A DNA stretch of 64,000 nucleotides from Leptospira ellinghausenii. GTDB taxonomy: Bacteria; Spirochaetota; Leptospiria; Leptospirales; Leptospiraceae. The notes beneath the pieces were generated by a model. It was given only the letters and a program-made list of their open reading frames with translations. It had not been told where the DNA came from and did no database searches. Position numbers and translations under genes: made by a program. Positions within the stretch are counted from its first letter, which is position 1, and the number at the start of each line of letters is the position of its first letter. Shown piece by piece: positions 35,095 through 45,131 of the stretch. The DNA lies in NCBI RefSeq assembly GCF_003114815.1, contig NZ_BFAZ01000008.1, positions 186,001 to 250,000 of the forward strand, written 5' to 3'.

Positions 35095-36264
35095 TTACAT
35101 TGATTGTTTGATGGCATCTGCAATCAAACGATTTGCCTTTTCATTGAAATGGATGTCTTCTTTTTGCAAAAGTTGATTTTGATTTCTAAAAATTTTACGC
35201 ATATCAATCAATTGTACCTGGTTTGATTCACTAAAAGTTCGTAATGCAAGAAAGAATTCCGAATCCCCAACCAACCATTCTCTATCCATTGCAAATCCAA
35301 TTTTTTGATACACAACAAATCGTTTTGGATCAAATTCCACATCAAGTGGGATATAAATCATTGTAAACTTCTTATGATTTGTTTGTAAATCTGAAAACAA
35401 ACGTAATAATACACGTTGCCATCTTTTGAAATTTTGATTGGATACTGAATTCACATCTAAGGATTCTTTGAAATAATTTGGACTGATGGAATATAAAGTT
35501 CGAAAGGAAGGAAATGTTTCCTCTCCCGTTTCTTCTTCATTGGAAGGCGGAGTACTTTGTTTGGTTTGGTAATTGGTATTGGCAAATTTTTGAATCTCAA
35601 TTTCCATTCTCTTTTGGACTGAATCAAAATATTGTTTTTTCAATATGAGCCAAGTGTAATTAGGAAGAAACAATCCCAAAACTTTTGTGTACCATTTTTG
35701 TTTGTCTACGAAGTGGATATAATCAGGAGTCTCTCCTGTTTCATAAATATCATTGCCATACACAACTAGGTATACATGTTCAAAGGGAATTTGATTTTTG
35801 ATCTCTTGAAACATCGCATATTCATTTTCCAAAGTAAACCCAGGCATACTTACATTTGTCCATTGGCAGTTTGTTTCTCGGTTTAAGATTTCCGAAAATG
35901 TATCCTTCCAAAAAATACCAGAACCAAACGTTTGTGAGTCTCCTAAAAATAGAGAATGGCAATTTGATTTGTCTTTTGTAGTCGATTCACGAATTCCAAA
36001 TTTCCCAATTTTACCAGGTTCTGGTACACCCATTCTAAAAAATGGAATTGTTTGGTCCTTTGGATAATGAAAATATCCATAAGGCAAATTGTATTGGAAT
36101 TGGTTTTGGTCGAACCAACGTAGTCCCAAAAATAGTACGACCATCACAGAAAGGATTAATCCCAGTTTTGACCAAGAATTCGATTTTGATTGAGGATCTA
36201 CTTTTTTCATTGATGGTACATTGAATTGATTTAATTGTGTTAGTTTCGATTGCAAATGATCCAT
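35095..36264 (-). CDS. SGNH-type hydrolase, membrane anchored
   Basis: A 389-residue protein with one transmembrane segment near residues 32-50 and an SGNH/GDSL-type domain. Block I is LGDSQTFGSG with S110, GND is block III, and DIHFNEKA near the C-terminus holds the Asp-His pair. Such hydrolases often act as acyl esterases or acetyl transfer partners of cell-surface polymers. The start at 36264 overlaps the start of the divergent membrane protein; a second Met at residue 19 would avoid that and is possible. The pair may share one function in surface glycan handling. Confidence 0.7.
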   Translation of the reverse strand: MDHLQSKLTQLNQFNVPSMKKVDPQSKSNSWSKLGLILSVMVVLFLGLRWFDQNQFQYNLPYGYFHYPKDQTIPFFRMGVPEPGKIGKFGIRESTTKDKSNCHSLFLGDSQTFGSGIFWKDTFSEILNRETNCQWTNVSMPGFTLENEYAMFQEIKNQIPFEHVYLVVYGNDIYETGETPDYIHFVDKQKWYTKVLGLFLPNYTWLILKKQYFDSVQKRMEIEIQKFANTNYQTKQSTPPSNEEETGEETFPSFRTLYSISPNYFKESLDVNSVSNQNFKRWQRVLLRLFSDLQTNHKKFTMIYIPLDVEFDPKRFVVYQKIGFAMDREWLVGDSEFFLALRTFSESNQVQLIDMRKIFRNQNQLLQKEDIHFNEKANRLIADAIKQSM

Positions 36265-37668
36265 TCTAAAAAAGCAATAGGTTTCTTGTATGGAGTTGGT
36301 TTTTTAGCCATCCTTTTTAATTTCTTCAAAACAATTCCAACCGTATCATTCTCTGATTTTTCATTGTTTGAATGGCAATTGAAACAAGTTTTGAAAGGAT
36401 CTTTGCATCTACCATATGCCTTTATCACCACTGACCCGAGTTTAGAATTTTTCCCTTTACCGAATGTCTTCTTTCACCTAACAAACACCAACATCGATTC
36501 AACGTTTCCCAATTTATATCCCATCTTATTTTCTCCTTTTTATTGGATCGGAGGAAAAACAGGGATACAATTGATCCAATTCATACTTTTCTTTTGGGCT
36601 ATTTGGCTCTTTTTTTTAATCAAACGAGATCATGTGCTCTCTCTTATTCTTTTGTTTGGATCTTCGATTCCCATTTATACCAATTTAATCCACGATACGA
36701 TTTTTATCTTTTTTTTAGAAGTTCTCTTATTGTATAACTTGCATAAACAATACGTTTCCTTCGCGTCCTTACTGAGTTTGTTTTTAGTTTGGATGAGACC
36801 GGAATTTGTTTTTGTGGTTTGTTTACTTCCCTTATATTTTGAATGGAAAAACATTTGGAAACAATACCTGATTTGGTTTGTTTTTTTTCTTTTCCTTTTT
36901 CTCAGCGCCAATTTTATTTTATATTCTACCGTTTTCCCCCTTCGGCTTTTCAAAAATTCTACATACCATTGGAACTCGGAAATCGTTGTTTATTTACTTC
37001 GATTGTTAATCGAACAAATCCCGACATTCACTTTATTTTTAATTTTAAGTGTTGTTTCCGTTTTCCGAAAACAATTTAAATTACAATTTTTTATTTTATT
37101 TCTCTTTACTTGTTTGATTATCCTATCCTCACCTAACACAGGAGGACACAATACACCTAGATATCTATTTTGTTTAGTTCCTTTTTACGCTCTATCATTC
37201 CATTCCAATCTTTACGAAACATTCAATCGAAAGAATTTGACGATGCTTTTGGCGACATTACTCACATGCTATTCTCTCTACCAATGGCAGTACCAAACAA
37301 AAGAATTGATTAAAATTTCAAAATTCCAATCCAATACATTGTCCTCATTAAACCAAATCCCCGAACAAACTATTGTATTTAATAATTCTGATTTTTCCTT
37401 TGTTGCCTTACCACTCATCGAACAAAACAAAAACCTATTTTTACTCAGGAAAAATCCAGAAAAGAATGCCTTTAGTGCATTTTTGTCGAATAACCACATT
37501 CATTCCTTTGCTTTTGTCGAATTACCTCCGTCACCCTATGCAATTCCCAATCCACTTATGATTCCCAACTGTGACAACAATTGCCAATTCCGCCTTGTGG
37601 ACCAATCCACATTACCAAATGCAATGTTGCCAATTATGGTAACTCGTTTCCAAAGGGTATCTCCATGA
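36256..37668 (+). CDS. Multipass membrane protein, glycosyltransferase-C-like
   Basis: A 470-residue protein with about ten hydrophobic segments. The first loop has SDFSLFEWQLKQV, an acidic site like the catalytic loop of GT-C glycosyltransferases, and the C-terminal 110 residues form an extra soluble domain, a layout seen in polyprenol-phosphate sugar transferases of Leptospira. It starts at ATG 36256, nine bases inside the opposite-strand hydrolase gene. A role in glycosylating a surface lipid or protein is possible, but sequence identity to a known enzyme is not shown. Confidence 0.6.
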   Translation: MIHSKKAIGFLYGVGFLAILFNFFKTIPTVSFSDFSLFEWQLKQVLKGSLHLPYAFITTDPSLEFFPLPNVFFHLTNTNIDSTFPNLYPILFSPFYWIGGKTGIQLIQFILFFWAIWLFFLIKRDHVLSLILLFGSSIPIYTNLIHDTIFIFFLEVLLLYNLHKQYVSFASLLSLFLVWMRPEFVFVVCLLPLYFEWKNIWKQYLIWFVFFLFLFLSANFILYSTVFPLRLFKNSTYHWNSEIVVYLLRLLIEQIPTFTLFLILSVVSVFRKQFKLQFFILFLFTCLIILSSPNTGGHNTPRYLFCLVPFYALSFHSNLYETFNRKNLTMLLATLLTCYSLYQWQYQTKELIKISKFQSNTLSSLNQIPEQTIVFNNSDFSFVALPLIEQNKNLFLLRKNPEKNAFSAFLSNNHIHSFAFVELPPSPYAIPNPLMIPNCDNNCQFRLVDQSTLPNAMLPIMVTRFQRVSP

Positions 37669-37726
37669 AATTAATTTCTCGCTTGATTTCTGAGAGAAGA
37701 CAACTCATCCTTTACCAGGTAAAAAA

Positions 37727-38641
37727 ATGACTCATTCGAAACAATGCCCTAGTTGTGGTAGCACCAATATTTATCAAGAATCTGCAACCGTATACCGGTG
37801 TTCTGACTGTTTCGACAAACTGCCATCAGGTGCCATATACGACTCACCACCTTCCAAGGTATATGGGACACAAAAAAATTCAGGTCCAACTGATTTTTCA
37901 AAATATAAGTACATCATCATTTCCGTCGTTGTTGGGTGGATGATCCTTGGAAGTACATTCACTGCATTATTCCAAAACTTCACAACGACTTCTACGCAAG
38001 TAGACGAGAGTCAAAACATCATCATCGATCCGAACAACAATGTATCCGAAATCCATCCAGAAGGTGATTTTTATTACACAAACGAATTACCAGATAGCAT
38101 TGGGAATTCATACTTTGTAGGAACATTTACAAATACGAGTGGGTCTGATTTACTCATGCCAAAGTTCACTGTGACCTTATTCAATGAAGATGGATCAACC
38201 ATTGGTTCCAGTGATGGATATGGAGAAAAAAATCTGATCACAAATAATGAATCTGTTATATTTGAAGTTTTGTGGTCAAAAATTCCGAAATACCATCACT
38301 ACGAAATATCAGTTACCGCAACAACACATGAGGGAGATTTGAATCGACCCGATTTGATTTTAAAATCGATAGAACTTAAAAAAATAAAAAACAAAGGTAC
38401 AAGCCTCACTGGGAAAATCCAAAACCAAGGGACTTCCATATCCAACTTTACTCGCATCAAATGTTTAATCATTGGAAGTGATAATTTGGTGAGTGATTAT
38501 GGAACTGTTGTTTTAGAAAAAGAAGATTTTTTACCAAAGGAAACTCAAAAGTTTTCCTTTGAATTTTACCGAACAAATGAATTTCCAACTTTATACTATT
38601 GTGAAACTGATGGCATGAATAAAGAAACAGGTGCAAACTAA
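37727..38641 (+). CDS. Zinc-ribbon membrane protein of unknown function
   Basis: A 304-residue protein. It begins with a zinc ribbon, CPSCGSTN and CSDC, within the first 32 residues, followed by one transmembrane helix near 65-87 and an extracytoplasmic part of about 210 residues that reads as two beta-rich FxLYD-like domains (YFVGTFTNTSGSDLL, TSLTGKIQNQGTSIS). No catalytic motif. It overlaps the convergent 101-residue gene by four bases. The ribbon may gather a partner or nucleic acid on the inner side. Confidence 0.6.
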   Translation: MTHSKQCPSCGSTNIYQESATVYRCSDCFDKLPSGAIYDSPPSKVYGTQKNSGPTDFSKYKYIIISVVVGWMILGSTFTALFQNFTTTSTQVDESQNIIIDPNNNVSEIHPEGDFYYTNELPDSIGNSYFVGTFTNTSGSDLLMPKFTVTLFNEDGSTIGSSDGYGEKNLITNNESVIFEVLWSKIPKYHHYEISVTATTHEGDLNRPDLILKSIELKKIKNKGTSLTGKIQNQGTSISNFTRIKCLIIGSDNLVSDYGTVVLEKEDFLPKETQKFSFEFYRTNEFPTLYYCETDGMNKETGAN

Positions 38642-38943
38642 TCCCATTGTTTGTGTAGGACTTGGTAAAAGTTTTCGATGGATTTGTCTAGATTATGGGA
38701 ACGCCAATAAGGATTATTTTCTAGAGAGATTTGAACATGTTTGACAACACTTCGAATGAAACTGGTTCTGTCGATTTTTGATCCACTTTCAAGTTTTTCG
38801 AATGTCGTTTGCCTGGCAGATAACTCTTTTTTCAGTGCAGAAGATATCACCAATACCGCATCATCAGTTGTTAGACGGTGCTCCATCACGAGTAACTCGG
38901 CCGCTTCTTTGATCAATTTCAGTTGGCGATGGCTTACGGACAT
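38638..38943 (-). CDS. Small hypothetical helical protein, 101 aa
   Basis: A 101-residue charged soluble protein, helical throughout, with no recognised motif. It includes LIKEAAELLVMEHRLTTDDA and FEKLESGSKIDRTS. It is convergent with the zinc-ribbon gene and divergent from the STAS gene 61 bases away. No role can be given. Confidence 0.55.
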   Translation of the reverse strand: MSVSHRQLKLIKEAAELLVMEHRLTTDDAVLVISSALKKELSARQTTFEKLESGSKIDRTSFIRSVVKHVQISLENNPYWRSHNLDKSIENFYQVLHKQWD

Positions 38944-39004
38944 AGGTAAGAAACTATTCCAACAATTTGAATCCTAAAAAACAAGACAGAATTTGTCATT
39001 TGTC

Positions 39005-39337
39005 ATGAAAAATTCTTTCAAATTTTTCAATACGGAAAAAAAAGAGAGAACATTGGCAGTAGTGATTCAAATCAAAAACGAAGATATATCCTTCGATGGA
39101 TTGAGTGGGTTTCGAGAAAGGATTATGTCTACCATTCAGAATTCGAAAGAAGATGTTCAACTCGATTTTTCGGAGATCACTATGTCCTTGGATAGTGCAA
39201 CGATTGGTGAATTGATGAAATACCATGCCGCACTTGAATCTCAAAATCTTCAGTTAAAACTCTCGGGAGTCAATAAATTGATTCGAACAGTCTTCCGGCT
39301 CAACAAACTCGATACAATTTTACATTTAATCGATTAA
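39005..39337 (+). CDS. STAS-domain anti-sigma factor antagonist
   Basis: A 110-residue STAS domain. The strand-helix pattern VVIQIKNED, VQLDFSEITMSLDSATIGELMKYH fits the SpoIIAA fold, with a serine in LDSAT at the phosphorylation position. ATG at 39005 is chosen because the upstream TTG adds only four residues. These proteins release a sigma factor from its anti-sigma when unphosphorylated. No partner gene is adjacent, so the switch partner is elsewhere. Confidence 0.75.
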   Translation: MKNSFKFFNTEKKERTLAVVIQIKNEDISFDGLSGFRERIMSTIQNSKEDVQLDFSEITMSLDSATIGELMKYHAALESQNLQLKLSGVNKLIRTVFRLNKLDTILHLID

Positions 39338-39401
39338 TCTACGGGAACGTACGAATTGAACCGAACATTTCTTCTTTAGTCGAATACTAACTTGTAAGGG
39401 T

Positions 39402-40547
39402 ATGAAATTTGATTCCGTCATACTCGTTATGAAGCGAACATTTTTCCTATTTCTGATTTCCATTCTGCTCTTTTACAGTTGCGAAAAAAAAGAACCAACC
39501 TCTTATCTATGGCTCTTGGCACTTCTAGGATCAAACTCATTTCAAAATTCAAATTCAATTCCTGAAACGCCAATTCCCATCCAAGATCCAACAGTTCCCA
39601 CAACAATCCACCTTACCATACTTGATCCATCTTCCACAGGCGAATTTTGTCCGATGTATGGTGGATTATTTATCCAATACAAAAAAGGAGATCTTAAAAC
39701 TTGTGCTTCTAATGAATTGAATGCAAATTGTGTTACGTTTTTATACAATGAAGATGGTTCCATCAAAACCACTGATCCTAGAAGTTTTGTTGGTCTCTCA
39801 ATGGTAGAAGATAGAGAAATCCCTGCTGAAACTTTTCCATCAAACTCCAAATCAAATTTGATCTGTTTTCGCCAACAATTCCCAAAAGACAAAGAACATG
39901 TCGAAATGTATAGTTTCCAATTGCAAACGAACAAATTAAAAAACATCCAATGTGATACAAGTTGGAGTGAAAATCAATGTATTGATTTTTTTCCCATTTT
40001 TGGAAGAGCAGAATTTTTAATGCCGAAGGAATTTCCAATCCTTGCTAACGATGGTGATGGACATGCAGGATCACACACTCTCTTATTAAAATTTGTCACC
40101 GAGGATTCTCTTTTTACAACATGTACATTCTTTGGGAATGAACATCGCAAATTGGAAGGATATGCAGAGAATGCATACATCGCTGGTAACCTTCAGAATG
40201 GAAGTGATCTTGGTAGTTGCAAACAATGTGAAACCAATTATTGTGGTACCACTAATCCAAACACAGGCCAACTTTATGATAGTAATCCCATCAATGTATT
40301 TCCTATCCCTGTAGGTACTTTGGTTACCATCCAGAAGGAAATGATTTTACAAGTGGTGAAAGGACAGGGCCCAGGCAAACATAGTGTTCGATGGAATATC
40401 AATGGATTCAACCAATGGATCCTTTCGAATCAAATGCCTATCTTTTTATCGAATAGTAATGTATTATTTGCATTTTTATTACCGATTTTAATCACAATGT
40501 TTGTGGTTGTATTAAAATTGCAAAAACGCCGTAGACATAAAGACTAA
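39402..40547 (+). CDS. Lipoprotein with C-terminal transmembrane tail
   Basis: A 381-residue protein. The signal segment ends LFYSC, which fits a spirochaetal lipobox. The middle has several Cys pairs (CKQCETNYC, ENQC) and acidic loops. The last 35 residues form a transmembrane helix with a basic stop, LKLQKRRRH. Having both a lipid anchor and a C-terminal helix is unusual. An alternative ATG at 39429 gives the same signal. No catalytic motif is seen. Confidence 0.6.
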   Translation: MKFDSVILVMKRTFFLFLISILLFYSCEKKEPTSYLWLLALLGSNSFQNSNSIPETPIPIQDPTVPTTIHLTILDPSSTGEFCPMYGGLFIQYKKGDLKTCASNELNANCVTFLYNEDGSIKTTDPRSFVGLSMVEDREIPAETFPSNSKSNLICFRQQFPKDKEHVEMYSFQLQTNKLKNIQCDTSWSENQCIDFFPIFGRAEFLMPKEFPILANDGDGHAGSHTLLLKFVTEDSLFTTCTFFGNEHRKLEGYAENAYIAGNLQNGSDLGSCKQCETNYCGTTNPNTGQLYDSNPINVFPIPVGTLVTIQKEMILQVVKGQGPGKHSVRWNINGFNQWILSNQMPIFLSNSNVLFAFLLPILITMFVVVLKLQKRRRHKD

Positions 40548-40565
40548 AATAACTCCAACTTATGC

Positions 40566-41813
40566 TTAGTTTACATGTTGGATTGGTAAAGCAATTTGAA
40601 AGGCTACTTTGGTTTTCGGATTTCCATTCCAATCCAAGTGGTCTTTCACATTAAAAATAGAAATTTTGCCATTATGTTTTTTGCTACAGGTATCGACATA
40701 ACTCAATCCTAATCCATAGTCTAAAGTTCGATACTGTTCAAAAACATTTTTTGACAAACGATAAAATGGCTCAAAAATCAAATGCTCATATTGAATTGGA
40801 ATACCAATTGTACCGTCAAAATTCGGGATTGGTTCGTTGTATACAGCACATTTAAACCAATCCTGTTCCACTTTAATAATGACTGTGATCGTGGAATTTG
40901 GAACAGAGAACTTACAAGCATTTGTCATAATCTCTATAAATGATTTTTTAAAACAGATTCCATTCACTAATAAAAATTTCACTGAATGGTTTTGATTGAT
41001 GTCACTGATAACAGCTTTGTGATTCTGAACATTAAGAATATATGAAATTTCATCGAGCCAAGTTTTTAATTCCAGATAAAACTCTTGGATTGTATATTTT
41101 TCTAGGGATACATCTGAGTTTATCAATGAATCAATTTCCGCAAATTGATTTAATGATTTCTCTGCCATATCTGCGTTTGTTTGGATTAACTCCATTAACT
41201 CTGATTCAATTTTATAAAACTTTCCATCAAACTCACAACTATCTCGAATCATTTTTAAAATGGAAACTAAAGCACCAAAACCAGCACCTTGGCAAAAACT
41301 ATGTTTTAAACTTTCAAAAAGATTTTGGTTCTGTCTCTTGAATTTTCCAACAGAACTCATCTTTTCTTTCCATTGGATCCATTCAAGCTGGCCTTCTAAT
41401 CTCAATTGTTGTTCTTTACGTGAGATTGTCTCAACACGTTTCATTCCATAAAATTCAAATGCACGTTTTACTTTGATAGAGATTTCATATTCTTGAATTG
41501 GTTTTATGATATAATCAAAAATCCCTAACTTCATCATTTTTACGATAAATTTAGGATCCGTATTGCCTGTGATCATGATGATAACAGGTTCAACATCATT
41601 TGCATTTAAAGCTGTAATCAATTCTTCGCCATTCAAACCTGGCATTTCATGATCTGTAATGACAACAGGAAATGGATTGTCCTGAAAATACTGCAAAGCT
41701 ATTTTACCATCTTTTGCATGAACTACTTGGTAACCAAGTGCTGTTAGTTGTTGTTTTAAATAATAACCTAAAACTGCATCATCTTCTGCAACTAATATAC
41801 GTTTCCCTTCCAA
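40566..41813 (-). CDS. Receiver-HATPase hybrid without a clear HisKA domain
   Basis: A 415-residue cytoplasmic signalling protein. An N-terminal receiver has D11-D12, phospho-acceptor D54 (VITDHEMPG) and a conserved Lys (IIKPI). A 150-residue helical linker follows, containing LKHSFCQGAGFG where an HxxxP helix would be expected. The C-terminal ATPase has an N-box NACKFS and a G-box YGLGLSYVD. The order (receiver first) is inverted from usual kinases. Start is TTG with an AAAGGA site before it. A His in the linker may be the phosphate site, but this is not certain. Confidence 0.75.
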   Translation of the reverse strand: MEGKRILVAEDDAVLGYYLKQQLTALGYQVVHAKDGKIALQYFQDNPFPVVITDHEMPGLNGEELITALNANDVEPVIIMITGNTDPKFIVKMMKLGIFDYIIKPIQEYEISIKVKRAFEFYGMKRVETISRKEQQLRLEGQLEWIQWKEKMSSVGKFKRQNQNLFESLKHSFCQGAGFGALVSILKMIRDSCEFDGKFYKIESELMELIQTNADMAEKSLNQFAEIDSLINSDVSLEKYTIQEFYLELKTWLDEISYILNVQNHKAVISDINQNHSVKFLLVNGICFKKSFIEIMTNACKFSVPNSTITVIIKVEQDWFKCAVYNEPIPNFDGTIGIPIQYEHLIFEPFYRLSKNVFEQYRTLDYGLGLSYVDTCSKKHNGKISIFNVKDHLDWNGNPKTKVAFQIALPIQHVN

Positions 41814-41939
41814 AATGGATCCTTTCTCTAACTCGATCCAATGAATCGGTTAAGAGTCTATGAAAGTTACTGGAATCAGCGTTTTTTCACTGAAAGCGAT
41901 CGACTCGTACATTACCTAGCGCATTACTTAAGAATGATT

Positions 41940-42824
41940 CTAAGTATAGACTAGTTTTTTTCTTCTAAAGTATTTTACAATTTCTGAATACAGTAACAAA
42001 ACCAGTGTTCCGTGAAAGGAAAATACGTAAACATGAATCGGCAGAGGTGCAAAATAATAAATCGAACTTAAAGAAGTATAAAAGAACAAATAACATAACA
42101 GGAATGAAAATCCAATTCCAATCCATATGATGTGATTTGAAAATAAATTCATTTGGAACACAGATTCAATTCTCGACCTTTTCGTTAATACATTGGCAAT
42201 TTGCACGGTAATTGTAGGAAAGAAGAATGCTGTTAATGACTGTAAATATTCAGGACTTGCTTTTGCCATATTCAATCCTTCGGGAGATGATGGCATCACA
42301 CCACCACACTCGGTGTATACAAAGTAAAAATAAGTACTAATACAAGCCCCAAACAGAATCATCCCCTCTTTCAGATACGATCTGAGTATAAATCCTAAAG
42401 AGATTAATTTTTCATTTCGATTTCTAGGAGATCGGTTCATAATTCCTTTTTCTGGTGGTTCTGACCCGAGTCCCATAGCAGGGATTAAGTCGGTCCCCAC
42501 ATCCACAGCAAGGACTCCCATCACTGTCATTAACAAGGGAAACCCTGGGAACATGGCCCAAAGTAAAAATGGAATTAATTCTTGTGGGTTAGAATTTAAA
42601 ACATATGCTGAGAATTTTCGTATATTATCAAATACCCCTCTGCCTTCTTCAATTGCGGATACAATGGTTGCAAAATCATCATCCACAATGATCATCCTTG
42701 CTGCTTCCTTCGCAACTTCTGTTCCTCTTTTCCCCATTGCAATTCCAATATCTGCTTTTTTCAAAGCGGGTCCATCATTGACTCCATCTCCGGTGACGGC
42801 AACAATTTCACCTAACTCTTGCAA
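41940..42824 (-). CDS. C-terminal part of P2C pump (hinge and membrane helices 5-10)
   Basis: The part downstream of the TAA, open for 294 codons from a TTG that is probably not a real start. It begins with the hinge motif GDGVNDGPALKKADIGIAMG and continues with six hydrophobic helices. Helix 5-6 has SNPQELIPF, and AVDVGTDLIPAMGLG matches the LCIDLGTDMVPA block of Na,K-ATPases. The sequence appears under normal selection, with no extra breaks. Confidence 0.6.
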   Translation of the reverse strand: MQELGEIVAVTGDGVNDGPALKKADIGIAMGKRGTEVAKEAARMIIVDDDFATIVSAIEEGRGVFDNIRKFSAYVLNSNPQELIPFLLWAMFPGFPLLMTVMGVLAVDVGTDLIPAMGLGSEPPEKGIMNRSPRNRNEKLISLGFILRSYLKEGMILFGACISTYFYFVYTECGGVMPSSPEGLNMAKASPEYLQSLTAFFFPTITVQIANVLTKRSRIESVFQMNLFSNHIIWIGIGFSFLLCYLFFYTSLSSIYYFAPLPIHVYVFSFHGTLVLLLYSEIVKYFRRKKLVYT

Positions 42825-42845
42825 TATGGTGACAATTCTTAATTT

Positions 42846-42848
42846 TTA
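42846..42848 (-). other. In-frame TAA interrupting the P2C pump
   Basis: The codon is followed directly by AAA TTA AGA ATT GTC, which codes for KLRIV, the conserved continuation. Sequence on both sides is in the same frame. Confidence 0.85.
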
Positions 42849-45068
42849 AGATGGAGAAACACGTGCAAAAATTGGCTCTCCTTTTCTCACCCACTCCTTC
42901 AAACTTGTATCCGACATTTGATCCAGCTGGACCCCTGTAATCACAACAGGTTTTTCTCCCCCAATTCCAATAGAATGGCCAACCGATTCCGCAGTCAAAG
43001 GATGATCTCCCGTGATCATCAGAATCCGAATCCCCGCTGTATGGCATTTTTTTATGGCTTCTGGTACCTTAGGCCGGATTGGATCTGCCAAACAACAATG
43101 TCCTAAATATACCATATTGGATTCAACATCCGATTCAGTGATGGAATCCAATGAATCAATTTTATTTGTGTATAGTTTATATGAGAAAGCTAAGATTCTA
43201 TTTCCTAGTCTTGCCGAAGCATCGGAAGCAGTTTGTAATTTTTTCCTCCTCTCTTCATCCAAAAGTACAACACTTCCATTTTCATAAACATGAGAACAAA
43301 TTGAGAGAATTTCTCCGGGTCCTCCTTTTGCGAATGCAGTTGTAAAATTCTCTTTTGTTAGGATCACACTCATTCGTTTCCGAACAGAATCAAATCCATT
43401 GGTTAAAATTCTTTTTCCTGATGTATTTACAATCCTCCCTGATGCCAAATACAACAAAGCTAACTCAGTGGGGTCTCCTAAAGGATTTGGTTCGAGCGAA
43501 GCATTATTACAATAATAACCACATTCAATTAACAATTGACTTCCTTCTAGTTTTGTTAAGTCATCAGGAGAAACATTCTTCGAATCAAAATAAACCTCAA
43601 CAACACGCATTTGATTCTGAGTGAGTGTACCTGTTTTGTCGGAACAAATCACTGTTGTACAACCCAATGTTTCTACACTCGACAAATCTTTTAGAATCGC
43701 ATTTCGTTTTGCCATTCGTGAGACACCTAAGGCAAGAGACAAAGTCACGGTAGGCAGTAATCCTTCAGGGACGTTTGCAACGAAGATTCCTATAAAAAAT
43801 AAAAATGCTTGGACAAAACTAAGTCCAGCAACCCAATACCCAAGGATTAAAAAGATCACTCCAATGCTAAATGCAAATAATGAAATCGAAATGACAGTTT
43901 GTCTTAATTGGATTTGAAGAGGACTTTCGACTCTTTTAATTTTAGAAGTGAGTCCCGCAATTTGACCAATCTCTGTTGATTGGCCTGTTCCAAATACGAC
44001 AGCTTTTGTTTTGCCTTTGATCAGTGAACTCCCAGCAAAAAGAATATTTGGCATCTCTAACCATAAAAACTTTCCTTCTAAAACGATTTCACCTTCCGAT
44101 TTATACCTCCTTGCAGAGGTGGATTCCCCAGTTAAAGAAGAATTGTCTACTTCCACATCTTCTGATTCAATGATCCGACAATCAGCAGGTACAATATCAC
44201 CTTCTGCCAATACAATCACATCACCAGGTACAATTTCATCAGCAGGAATCGTTACAATCTTTCCGTCACGAATCACTGGACATTCATTTGCCAGTAACTT
44301 ACGTAAGGCTTCAACTGCATGATCCGATTTTGATTCCTGAAAAAATGAAAAAATACCATTGATGAGTACAACAATAAAAATTGCGACACCTAACTCTGGC
44401 ATGTCGACTCCTGGAACAAAACAAAGCCCAGTTGCTACCCATAATAAAACAGCAAAAAGATTAAAAAAACTTTTGATGAATTTCCAGATCATGGGAACAG
44501 ACTTTTCTTTTTCGATTACATTTTTACCAAATGTTTGTAGTCGAACTTTTGCTTCTTTTTCACTTAAGCCCAATTCTATGTCGGTTTGTAATTCAAATGC
44601 AATTTGTGCTTGGTTCAAGTTTTTATAACTTGGTTTCATGTTCACTTCACCGCGTTGCACTACATCCAGAACCTCTGCTTCTTTTTTGCAGACCATTAGT
44701 TCATCAAAAATTTGAGGTAATAGAGAAGAAAGTCCATGTAACAATCGCAGATGAAGAGAAGGTAAGTTTTCTGGTATCATTTGAAATAATACCAACCTGA
44801 TTTTCTGTTCCCCAACTGAGATTCCTTTGGGAATTACGAACAAAAACAATTCGGGAGTTTTGATTTTTTTTGAACGAAAATGTGGGATGAGAATACTTTG
44901 TCCGAGGGATTCAAACGTTTGGTTCGGAATCGAATGAAAATGGAATTGGATTTCTTCTTGGATTTCCAACTCTCTAATTTTACTTAATAATGCAGTGTGA
45001 ACATCATCCCAAGTTTTTGAATCATTCAAAATTTGAATGGAATCAACATTTAAGTATTCCAGTAACAT
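42846..45068 (-). CDS. N-terminal part of P2C pump with PTS EIIA-like domain
   Basis: A 740-residue portion. Residues 1-140 look like a PTS EIIA/PtsN domain, with [12 protein letters not shown] and H63 as the phosphorylatable histidine, KGI-like turns and [13 protein letters not shown] after it. Residues from about 150 are a P2-type pump: TGES at 313-316, PEGLL at 434-438, D477 in [10 protein letters not shown], and a nucleotide domain ending just before the hinge. PEGLLPTVT is like the Na,K-ATPase group rather than SERCA. Alone it lacks the hinge and the last six helices, so it would not pump. Confidence 0.75.
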   Translation of the reverse strand: MLLEYLNVDSIQILNDSKTWDDVHTALLSKIRELEIQEEIQFHFHSIPNQTFESLGQSILIPHFRSKKIKTPELFLFVIPKGISVGEQKIRLVLFQMIPENLPSLHLRLLHGLSSLLPQIFDELMVCKKEAEVLDVVQRGEVNMKPSYKNLNQAQIAFELQTDIELGLSEKEAKVRLQTFGKNVIEKEKSVPMIWKFIKSFFNLFAVLLWVATGLCFVPGVDMPELGVAIFIVVLINGIFSFFQESKSDHAVEALRKLLANECPVIRDGKIVTIPADEIVPGDVIVLAEGDIVPADCRIIESEDVEVDNSSLTGESTSARRYKSEGEIVLEGKFLWLEMPNILFAGSSLIKGKTKAVVFGTGQSTEIGQIAGLTSKIKRVESPLQIQLRQTVISISLFAFSIGVIFLILGYWVAGLSFVQAFLFFIGIFVANVPEGLLPTVTLSLALGVSRMAKRNAILKDLSSVETLGCTTVICSDKTGTLTQNQMRVVEVYFDSKNVSPDDLTKLEGSQLLIECGYYCNNASLEPNPLGDPTELALLYLASGRIVNTSGKRILTNGFDSVRKRMSVILTKENFTTAFAKGGPGEILSICSHVYENGSVVLLDEERRKKLQTASDASARLGNRILAFSYKLYTNKIDSLDSITESDVESNMVYLGHCCLADPIRPKVPEAIKKCHTAGIRILMITGDHPLTAESVGHSIGIGGEKPVVITGVQLDQMSDTSLKEWVRKGEPIFARVSPS

Positions 45069-45131
45069 GGATCTATTGAGACCTTAAAGGAACAAATTTC
45101 TATCCATTTTTTCATTTTAAAGTTTTGAAGT

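Larger units (their letters stand above)
41940..45068 (-). pseudogene. EIIA-like domain fused to Na,K-ATPase-like (P2C) pump, split by in-frame TAA
   Basis: The full frame is 1043 codons and shows no frameshift; the only break is a TAA codon between VSPS and KLRIV. In related pumps this loop reads VSPxxKLRIV, so the TAA replaces a Q/E/H-type codon; a single C-to-T change from CAA would explain it. The whole frame holds the EIIA-like domain, ten transmembrane segments, the phosphorylation site and the hinge. Either the gene has just been inactivated, or the stop is read through or corrected in the cell, or it is a sequence error. The intact coding on both sides argues for a very recent event. 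Confidence 0.75.

Noticed and set aside
42824..42848. Frameshift as cause of the split P-type ATPase
   Set aside because: Both halves are in the same frame, so a nonsense codon and not an indel is the break.
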